Positions 37,238 through 44,011 of a stretch of DNA of 64,000 nt are shown piece after piece (the stretch's first letter is position 1; every line of letters begins with the position of its first letter). The notes under the pieces are model-generated. The model did not search any database. It was not told the DNA's origin and saw only the letters and a program-made list of their open reading frames with translations. The DNA comes from Polaribacter irgensii 23-P (lineage in GTDB: Bacteria; Bacteroidota; Bacteroidia; Flavobacteriales; Flavobacteriaceae): positions 2,188,842-2,252,841 of the forward strand of contig NZ_CH724148.1 in NCBI RefSeq assembly GCF_000153225.1, read 5' to 3'. The position numbers and the translations under genes were made by a program.

Positions 37238-37561
37238 ATGGATTTAAAAGAGCAATTAAAAAACTTATTTCCCACACACGAGGAGACACCAGAAGTTAAA
37301 GTAGAAACCGCTAATATTTGGCTTCAAGACGATCCGATTATCTGCAAATATGAAAAACGGAAAGGGAAACCAATTACTATTTTAGAAGGGTATACGGGAG
37401 CGACTGCTGATTTTAAAATTTTAGCGAAAGAAATTAAAACAAAGCTTTCTGTCGGGGGTAGTTTTAAAGATGATAAAATTATCATTCAAGGTGATTTTAG
37501 AGACACCATCATGGAAATGCTAAAAGACAAAGGTTTTAAGGTTAAAAGAGTGGGAGGATAA
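37238..37561 (+). CDS. SUI1/eIF1-like translation factor (YciH family)
   Basis: 107 residues. The SUI1 fold is seen in KRKGKPITILEGYTG, LAKEIKTKLSVGGSFKDDKI and IIQGDFRDTIMEMLKDKGF. Bacterial YciH proteins bind the 30S subunit near the P site and affect initiation fidelity; this is known for E. coli and inferred here. Followed 9 bases later by the nucleoside phosphorylase gene. Confidence 0.92.
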   Translation: MDLKEQLKNLFPTHEETPEVKVETANIWLQDDPIICKYEKRKGKPITILEGYTGATADFKILAKEIKTKLSVGGSFKDDKIIIQGDFRDTIMEMLKDKGFKVKRVGG

Positions 37562-37570
37562 AAAATAAAT

Positions 37571-38440
37571 ATGAGTATAAAAGAATCTGAATTAATATTA
37601 AATCACGATGGTAGCGTTTATCATTTGAATTTAAAACCAGAAAATATAGCCAACGATATTATTTTTGTTGGTGATCAAGACAGAGTTGAAAGTATTAGCA
37701 ATCATTTTGATTCTATAGAGTTTACAACTCAAAAAAGAGAGTTTAAAACAACTACAGGTATTTATAAAGGAAAAAGATTGTCAATCATTTCGACGGGAAT
37801 TGGACCCGACAATATCGACATCGTTCTAAATGAATTGGATGCATTGGTAAACATCGATCTAAAAACAAGAACACCAAAGAAAGTCTTAACTTCTTTAAAT
37901 ATTATAAGAATTGGAACTTCAGGTTCTTTACAAAAAGACATTCCTGTGGATTCTTTTTTAATGAGCTCTCACGCCTTAGACCTGAATGGCATGCTTCACT
38001 CCTACCAAATTGAAGAAATATCAAACCAAGAAATTGAAGATGCGTTTGTAAAACACACCCATTGGAATCCAAAAAAAGCACATCCTATTTTAATTAAAAA
38101 CAGTGCTGTACTCGCGAAGAAATTAATGTCTGAAAAAATATTTACGGGAATTACAGCAACAGCAGGAGGATTTTACGGTCCACAAGGTAGAGTTTTACGT
38201 TTGCCGTTGCAAGATGCTGCTATTAACAGCAAAATGGATTCTTTCAGTTTCAATGGTGCTCGAATTACCAATCTTGAAATGGAAACTTCTGCTATTTACG
38301 GTTTGTCTAAGCTGCTTGGCCATCAAGCACTATCTATGAACGCAATCATAGCAAACAGAGCAGACGGCACATTTAGCGCAAACTATAAAAAAATCGTGGA
38401 TGGTTTAATCGAATATTGCCTCGAAAAATTAGTAGAATAA
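37571..38440 (+). CDS. Nucleoside phosphorylase (purine/uridine phosphorylase superfamily)
   Basis: 289 residues. Motifs: phosphate-binding GDQDRVESIS and IRIGTSGSL, STGIGPDNIDIV, and the ribose/base region NLEMETSAIYGLSKLLG. The overall pattern is closest to uridine phosphorylase-like proteins. Its stop codon abuts the ATG of the next gene (TAAATG), so the two are a tight pair. A role in nucleoside salvage is likely; a futalosine-hydrolase-like role was considered because that enzyme shares the fold. Confidence 0.88.
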   Translation: MSIKESELILNHDGSVYHLNLKPENIANDIIFVGDQDRVESISNHFDSIEFTTQKREFKTTTGIYKGKRLSIISTGIGPDNIDIVLNELDALVNIDLKTRTPKKVLTSLNIIRIGTSGSLQKDIPVDSFLMSSHALDLNGMLHSYQIEEISNQEIEDAFVKHTHWNPKKAHPILIKNSAVLAKKLMSEKIFTGITATAGGFYGPQGRVLRLPLQDAAINSKMDSFSFNGARITNLEMETSAIYGLSKLLGHQALSMNAIIANRADGTFSANYKKIVDGLIEYCLEKLVE

Positions 38441-39295
38441 ATGACGGAATTAAAAGTTGGCGGTGTACCAGAGCACTTTAATTACCCTTGGTATTTGACA
38501 TTAAAAAACAAAGAATACACGAAAGAAAATATAAATCTTAGGTGGAACAACTTTCCTGGCGGAACTGGAGAAATGTGTAAGGCGCTTCGCAGTGGTGAAG
38601 TAGACATTGCGATTGTTTTAACGGAAGGGATTATAAAAGATATTGCAAACGGAAATCCTTCTAAAATTGTACAAATATTTGTAAAATCACCTTTAATTTG
38701 GGGAGTACATGTTGGTGAGAAATCAACATTTAAAAGCATTAAAGAATTGGAGCATGGCACGATCGCCATTAGTAGATTTGGCTCAGGCTCTCATTTAATG
38801 GCCATTGTCAATGCTTTTAATCAGGGATGGGATATAGCTTCTCTAAAATTTAAAGTCGTAGGAAATTTACAAGGCGGAATTGATGCCTTAACAACCGGTA
38901 CTGCCGATTATTTTATGTGGGAGCATTTTACGACCAAACCGCTGGTAGATCAGGGAGTATTTAGAAGAATTGAAGACTGTCTTACCCCTTGGCCCTGTTT
39001 TGTAATTGCAGTAAGAAATGAAGTTTTAGAGCAGCATCCCGAAGCCGTTTCCCGTATTTTAGATATTATAAACAGAAAAACAAGTACTTTCAAAAATATT
39101 GAAAATATTGATGAAATTTTAGCAGTACGCTATGAACAGAAGTTAGAAGACATTCAAAAATGGTTAAAAATTACGACATGGAGTGATGGAAAACCAATCA
39201 CAAAAAATTCGATTACAAGCATCCAAAAGAAAATGCTTCGATTCAATGTGATCAAAGAAATTAAAAATTCTGCTGCTTTTGTAAAGAAAATATAA
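38441..39295 (+). CDS. Cytosolic substrate-binding-fold protein (NMT1/ThiY-like)
   Basis: 284 residues of type-2 periplasmic-binding fold (LKVGGVPEHFNYPWYL, EVDIAIVLTEG, GTIAISRFGSGSHLMA, NLQGGIDALTTGTADYFMWE) but no signal peptide and no ABC permease or ATPase next to it, so it should stay in the cytosol. Resembles the CA3427-type family shared by fungi and bacteria, whose ligand is unknown. Translationally linked to the nucleoside phosphorylase; ligand may be a nucleobase or pyrimidine-like compound, but that is inference. Confidence 0.8.
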   Translation: MTELKVGGVPEHFNYPWYLTLKNKEYTKENINLRWNNFPGGTGEMCKALRSGEVDIAIVLTEGIIKDIANGNPSKIVQIFVKSPLIWGVHVGEKSTFKSIKELEHGTIAISRFGSGSHLMAIVNAFNQGWDIASLKFKVVGNLQGGIDALTTGTADYFMWEHFTTKPLVDQGVFRRIEDCLTPWPCFVIAVRNEVLEQHPEAVSRILDIINRKTSTFKNIENIDEILAVRYEQKLEDIQKWLKITTWSDGKPITKNSITSIQKKMLRFNVIKEIKNSAAFVKKI

Positions 39296-39318
39296 TCTTA
39301 ATTTTTTAAATAAACGAA

Positions 39319-39459
39319 ATGAAAAAAATAGTCTTTATTTTAATTTGTATTTTAGGTAGTATCTGTTTTTCTTCTTGTAAAAGTACTTCCTCTCCTTGCG
39401 GTTTAGCAGATAATTCTCTTCTAAACCAAACCCCATTAGTTCATTTCAATTTCGCTTAG
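39319..39459 (+). CDS. Very small lipoprotein
   Basis: 46 codons beginning MKKIVFILICILGSICFSSC, a full lipoprotein signal with lipobox FSSC (Cys20), leaving only 27 mature residues (CKSTSSPCGLADNS...). It is 23 bases after the previous gene and has an AAACGA-type leader rather than a strong Shine-Dalgarno, normal for this phylum. Short lipoproteins with a SSCKST...PCGLA pattern recur in Flavobacteriaceae as I recall; function unknown. Confidence 0.65.
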   Translation: MKKIVFILICILGSICFSSCKSTSSPCGLADNSLLNQTPLVHFNFA

Positions 39460-39525
39460 TTTATGTTGTAAGCCCTAAAATTAGAAACTTTTTATTGCAG
39501 AATGCATTTGTAAAAGTCTTTTTTT

Positions 39526-40188
39526 TTACCAGCTTATTTCCTGTGCACCAATTGACTTTAGAAATGTATTCGTTTTGGAAAAATGTTTAGATCCAAACCA
39601 TCCTCTCCAAGCTCCTAATGGCGAAGGGTGTGGAGCTATCAGTATTTTATGTTTCTCTGTATCTATAAAATTTATTTTACTTTCGGCAAATTTTCCCCAA
39701 AGTAAAAACACTATATTTTCTTTTTTGGCAGAAATTTCAGCTATCACTGCATTTGTAAATGTCTCCCAGCCCCTCTTTTGGTGACTACCCGCAACGTGTG
39801 CTCTTACTGTTAACGTGGCATTTAGTAGCAGCACTCCTTGAACTGCCCATTTCTCTAAATCGCCATTCTTTGGAACCTGTTGGTTTAAATCTGTCTGAAT
39901 TTCCTTAAATATATTTTTTAAAGAAGCGGGATGTTTCGTGCCTGCTTTCACTGAAAAGCACAGCCCGTTCGCCTGATTTTCGTCATGATATGGGTCCTGA
40001 CCAATTATCACAACCTTTAAATCTTCAAAAGAACAACAATTAAAAGCATGAAAAATAGCTTCCTTTGGTGGAAAGCAACGCTGGGTTTTATACTCTGCTT
40101 CTACAAAATTAGTCAAGTCTTTAAAATAAGGTTTTACAATTTCACTTTCTACGATTATTTTCCACAGATCCCCCATTTTTAACTCCAT
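39526..40188 (-). CDS. ung: Uracil-DNA glycosylase
   Basis: 220 residues. Family-1 UDG: catalytic water-activating motif VVIIGQDPYHDENQA, uracil-recognition NGLCFSV, VLLLNATLTV and the leucine-intercalation loop HPSPLGAWRGWF. Removes uracil from DNA at the start of base-excision repair. Divergent from the MutS2 gene, sharing a 37-base intergenic region. Confidence 0.97.
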   Translation of the reverse strand: MELKMGDLWKIIVESEIVKPYFKDLTNFVEAEYKTQRCFPPKEAIFHAFNCCSFEDLKVVIIGQDPYHDENQANGLCFSVKAGTKHPASLKNIFKEIQTDLNQQVPKNGDLEKWAVQGVLLLNATLTVRAHVAGSHQKRGWETFTNAVIAEISAKKENIVFLLWGKFAESKINFIDTEKHKILIAPHPSPLGAWRGWFGSKHFSKTNTFLKSIGAQEISW

Positions 40189-40195
40189 AGTTTCT

Positions 40196-40203
40196 TATTT
40201 TTG
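40196..40203 (+). promoter_or_regulatory. Candidate -7 element of the MutS2 gene
   Basis: TATTTTTG, an exact TAnnTTTG, 22 bases upstream of the TTG start at 40226; it supports that start because an earlier one would precede the transcript. Confidence 0.5.
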
Positions 40204-40212
40204 TAAAAAAAT

Positions 40213-40244
40213 CAAACTTACAAATTTGTATACAAATATTTCAA
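40213..40244 (-). promoter_or_regulatory. Candidate ung promoter
   Basis: Minus-strand TTG (40244-40242), 21-base spacer, TAAGTTTG (40220-40213), fitting the -33/-7 consensus, 24 bases before the ung ATG. It overlaps the divergent MutS2 start region. Confidence 0.5.
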
Positions 40245-42433
40245 AAAAAACATTACAAGATTTAGAATTTTCAACAGTTCTTCAGCACATTTCAGAACGT
40301 TGCATTTCGGGGTTAGGAAAAGAGAATGTACGTGAAATACAGCCGATAACTGGCCGCAAGCAACTCTTTACAGAGCTGCATTTAGTCAATGAATATTTGT
40401 CATCTTTTCAAAGTGAAAACAGAGTGCCAAATCATGGATTTGACACCATTACTGAAAGTGTAAAAAGGTTAAAAATAGAAAATAGTTTTATAGAGACTTC
40501 AGAATTTTTAAAAATTGCGGCAGCTTCCTTGACGGTAAATGAACATTTAAAATTCTTTAAAAAATTAAAACTTCAATTTCCTACATTTTTTATACTGTCC
40601 CAAAAAATAGAGTTTACAACCTATGTAGATGATGAGATCAAAAGAATTATTGATCTGTCTGGAGAGGTTAAAAACAATGCCTCTTCTGTATTAAAACAAG
40701 TGAGAAGAGATATTAATAATATCCGTGGTAAGATTGGTGCCAGTTTCTCCAGCAGCTTGTCAAAGGCGATTGCTGCAGGATATTTAGATGATATTAAAGA
40801 AACCGTTGTCGACAATCAGCGAGTTTTAGCGGTTTCTGCAATGCACAGACGAAAAATTGCAGGAAGTCTTTTAGGCTCCTCTAAATCTGGAAATATTGTA
40901 TACATCGCACCACAAGCAACCTTGGCCTATGCCCGAGAGTTTCAGAACTTAGAATATGAAGAGAAACAAGAAATTATAAAAATATTACGCACGTTAGCAG
41001 AGACAATTCGACCGTTTACGGGCCTCATGGAGGAGTATATAGCTTATTTAGTGCGCACAGATGTGGTGAGTGCAAAAGCGAAGTATGCAGTAGAAATGGA
41101 TGCTATTTTGCCTTTAATTACAAAGGAAAAAAGAATTTTCTTTAAAAATGCAGTACACCCTATTTTATGGCGAAAAAATAAGGAGCAAAAAATCACTACA
41201 ATTCCACAGTCTATAGAGCTGAATGAAAAACAGCAAATTATAGTCATTTCTGGACCAAATGCAGGTGGAAAAAGCATTACGCTAAAAACCATTGGATTAT
41301 TGCAGTTAATGTTGCAAAGTGGTATTTTAATTCCTGTTGAGGAACGCAGCCAGACCTATATTTTTGATAGTATTTTAACGGATATTGGGGACAATCAATC
41401 TATAGAAAATCACTTAAGTACGTATAGTTATCGCTTAAAAAACATGCATTATTTTTTAAAAAACTGCAATGAAAACACCTTGTTTTTAATTGATGAATTT
41501 GGTACCGGAACTGATCCTGAATTGGGGGGTGCCCTAGCAGAAATTTTCTTAGAAGAGTTTTATGAGAAAAAGGCTTTTGGCATCATTACAACCCACTACT
41601 CCAACTTAAAGGTGTTGGCAAATGAATTAGAAAATGTAACCAATGCAAACATGCAATTCGATGAGCGCTCTTTAGAGCCTTTATTTAAATTGTTTGTTGG
41701 ACAAGCGGGAAGTTCTTTTACTTTTGAAGTAGCACAAAAAAACGGCATTCCATATAGCCTTATTAACAAAGCTAAGAAACGAGTGGATACCGAGAAAGTC
41801 CGTTTGGATAAAACCATTTCTAAACTGCAAAAAGAAAGAACAATTTTACAGCGGAATTCTGAGAACTTGGCAAAACAAAAACTGAAAGGGCAAGAGCACT
41901 TAGAGAGTTTGCAAGAGAAAGAAGATAAAATTCAACTTAAATTGGCCGGCTTTCAAGAGTTATATGACAACAATCAAAGAATGCTTTCTTTGGGAAGAAA
42001 AATCAACGAATTTTTAAATAAGTTCTTTCAAAATAACAATAAAAAAGAACTGAATGCAAACTTTAACAAGTGGGTTACAGACGAAAAAGTAAAGTATGCT
42101 AAAAAAAATCCTTTGACCCCAAAATCAAAGTCACAAAAACAGATTGCAAAAGTTGTTGAAAAGCAAATACAAGCAGTTATTAAAAAGGTAGAGAAAGAGG
42201 TCTTAGAAAAGGTGGTAGCAGTGCGCGAAGAAAAGGAGATCGCAGAGGTGAAAATTGCCCAAGAAAAAGCGACTTACGTCTACGAAATAAATGACAGAGT
42301 CCGCATAAAAGACTCCAATTCAATTGGTACCATCGATAAAATAGAAAAGAAAAGTGTGACTATTAATTATGGTGTTTTTACTACAAAAACTGCGATTAGC
42401 AATCTTGAGTTGGTAGAAAAAGTAAAGAAATAA
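40226..42433 (+). CDS. mutS2: MutS2-type ATPase lacking the C-terminal Smr domain
   Basis: 735 residues, TTG start. Order: MutS core/clamp (to about residue 320), ABC-type ATPase with Walker A SGPNAGGKSITLKT, signature EFGTGTDPELGGAL with Walker B LFLIDEFG, and TTHYSNLKVLA, then a long coiled coil (residues 510-690) and a KOW-like segment YEINDRVRIKDSNSIGTIDK. Canonical MutS2 continues into an Smr nuclease domain; here the protein stops about 15 residues after the KOW-like part. MutS2 acts in recombination control or as a collided-ribosome splitter in other bacteria. Confidence 0.9.
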   Translation: MYTNISKKTLQDLEFSTVLQHISERCISGLGKENVREIQPITGRKQLFTELHLVNEYLSSFQSENRVPNHGFDTITESVKRLKIENSFIETSEFLKIAAASLTVNEHLKFFKKLKLQFPTFFILSQKIEFTTYVDDEIKRIIDLSGEVKNNASSVLKQVRRDINNIRGKIGASFSSSLSKAIAAGYLDDIKETVVDNQRVLAVSAMHRRKIAGSLLGSSKSGNIVYIAPQATLAYAREFQNLEYEEKQEIIKILRTLAETIRPFTGLMEEYIAYLVRTDVVSAKAKYAVEMDAILPLITKEKRIFFKNAVHPILWRKNKEQKITTIPQSIELNEKQQIIVISGPNAGGKSITLKTIGLLQLMLQSGILIPVEERSQTYIFDSILTDIGDNQSIENHLSTYSYRLKNMHYFLKNCNENTLFLIDEFGTGTDPELGGALAEIFLEEFYEKKAFGIITTHYSNLKVLANELENVTNANMQFDERSLEPLFKLFVGQAGSSFTFEVAQKNGIPYSLINKAKKRVDTEKVRLDKTISKLQKERTILQRNSENLAKQKLKGQEHLESLQEKEDKIQLKLAGFQELYDNNQRMLSLGRKINEFLNKFFQNNNKKELNANFNKWVTDEKVKYAKKNPLTPKSKSQKQIAKVVEKQIQAVIKKVEKEVLEKVVAVREEKEIAEVKIAQEKATYVYEINDRVRIKDSNSIGTIDKIEKKSVTINYGVFTTKTAISNLELVEKVKK

Positions 42434-42469
42434 ATAATATTTATTCTTTTTTTTAACGATTAAAAACAA

Positions 42470-42502
42470 CAAATGCCGTCTGAATTGATCAGACGGCATT
42501 TG
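42470..42502. terminator. Terminator between mutS2 and the methyltransferase gene
   Basis: A 14-bp perfect stem (CAAATGCCGTCTGA / TCAGACGGCATTTG) with loop ATTGA. T-rich sequence follows on the minus strand (TTGTTTTTAATCG), so it best serves the minus-strand gene, but it can act both ways. Confidence 0.8.
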
Positions 42503-42559
42503 TTATACAGTTTAAACGAAACGCTGAAATGACTGTTTTTTTGATTCGCTCTTAGAAGA

Positions 42560-43627
42560 TTACTTTTTGGTAAGTACCCATAGTTCTACTTCTTCAGTTC
42601 CTCTCCAGTGTTGATTTCTTTTTGTTTTGTCGGAAGCAACTTTTACTAGTTTCTTAATGCACTTTTCTACTTCAAACCGAACCCCTTTTGCAATCTCTTT
42701 CTCAATCGGATGTTCCTTTGAAACCTTGGTTATTTGTGCGATGTTAGAAAACAAAATAACAAGTTTTCCGTCTTTAGCCAATTTGTTATTTGCCTCCGCA
42801 AAGAATTTTGGAAAGAGATTTTTGTTATAGTAAATAGCTTCGTCCAAATTTTCTATACCTGAGCTTGCCGGCAACCAAGGAGGATTAAAAACGATTAATT
42901 CTGCTTCTTTATCTATCGCAGCGAAAAGGCTTCCGTAATATAATTCTATTTTTCGTGACAGCTTTGTGTCTCCCATATATTCCTTTAGACCAACAATCGC
43001 ATTCGGATTTGTATCGGTACCAAAAACTTTTTGAAAACCGTGTTGTATCATTTGAAAAGAAAGAACCCCACTGCCAATTCCTACATCAATCGCAGATTTT
43101 TTCGGACCTGTGTAACGTTTTAACCAATTGTCAAATAAGATTAAATGATCGAAACGCGTCGGGAAATAAGTTCCGTAATACGGGTGTATTTTGTTTCTCA
43201 ATACGGGCAGAGATATTCCGTTTTTATACCACTGCCAAGCACTATTCAATCCCTGTACTTGCGGAAAAGTTAATAAAAAGTTAGTGGTGTCTGGATACAA
43301 CTTTTCGATCCATCCTATCTTAGGAGCTTTGTGGACTGCCACCTGGTGCCCTGTAATTTCTAATAAAATTTGATTTGATAATTTGTGATATTCCGCGCGA
43401 TATGCACGCTGTTCTGTAAAAGTTTTATTGGGTAATCGATTGCTGAGATGTTTGTGCAGTTCTTTTAAAAGCAACATTCCGTTGCTATAAAATTCCGTTA
43501 TCAAAACTGAGGCACCCGCTTTCATTGCGTATATTGTCTCTCTTACGTCGGTGTTGCTGTCAAAACGTATTGTGTTTTCAATAGTAATGCTCGGTGTTGG
43601 TTTGTTAATTTGTAAGGTATCAGTCAT
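42560..43627 (-). CDS. Class I SAM-dependent methyltransferase (N5-glutamine/HemK-like fold)
   Basis: 355 residues from the ATG of MTDTLQINK (a TTG one codon earlier is in frame). The first ~190 residues are an uncharacterised N-terminal domain. The C-terminal half has the SAM loop AIDVGIGSGVLSF, the acidic residue in GTDTNP and the catalytic-type motif FNPPWLPA, as in N-methyltransferases acting on planar amides or bases (N/D-P-P-Y/W). Substrate unknown. Monocistronic. Confidence 0.8.
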   Translation of the reverse strand: MTDTLQINKPTPSITIENTIRFDSNTDVRETIYAMKAGASVLITEFYSNGMLLLKELHKHLSNRLPNKTFTEQRAYRAEYHKLSNQILLEITGHQVAVHKAPKIGWIEKLYPDTTNFLLTFPQVQGLNSAWQWYKNGISLPVLRNKIHPYYGTYFPTRFDHLILFDNWLKRYTGPKKSAIDVGIGSGVLSFQMIQHGFQKVFGTDTNPNAIVGLKEYMGDTKLSRKIELYYGSLFAAIDKEAELIVFNPPWLPASSGIENLDEAIYYNKNLFPKFFAEANNKLAKDGKLVILFSNIAQITKVSKEHPIEKEIAKGVRFEVEKCIKKLVKVASDKTKRNQHWRGTEEVELWVLTKK

Positions 43628-43630
43628 CAA

Positions 43631-44011
43631 TTAAAATTCTATGGTAACATTTTACACGCGATTATTTGTGCAAAACATTTGATTATGATTTGTTTTTAAA
43701 GAATCTGCAATTGCAATGACTCTTTAAATGTATGCTGAATTTTTAAAAAAAAGAGCTTTTCTTTCTTGTGTACATAAGCTAGTCTTAAAATTCAAACAAA
43801 AAAATTATGCAACAAATATACTTTTTTTAACAGATATTTCGCATTAAAAAGAAGTGCAAGATCACTTTATGTTTATTTCACAACCTCGTGTTCCTTAAAA
43901 TTTAAATTGGCTTTTGTAGAATCAATAAAAATAGTGAAAGATGATTTTAAAGATGGAAAATCTATTTATTTATTCAGATATTTGTTAGGATAACAATATT
44001 TACAGAACGCA
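43631..44011. other. Intergenic region, about 380 bases
   Basis: Between divergent genes. Contains an interrupted inverted repeat TTTAAAGA...TCTTTAAA around GCAATTGC near 43695-43730 and no T tract. An open stretch ending at 43991 lacks a plausible start codon and is not called. Confidence 0.45.

Noticed and set aside
43690-43735. Inverted repeat TTTAAAGA...TCTTTAAA as a terminator
   Set aside because: AT-only stem, long interior, no T tract and no gene ending nearby.
43790-43991. Open stretch of about 65 codons before the FAD/Fe-S dehydrogenase gene, ending KDDFKDGKSIYLFRYLLG
   Set aside because: No usable start codon in frame and no family resemblance; likely chance or an unrecognisable remnant.
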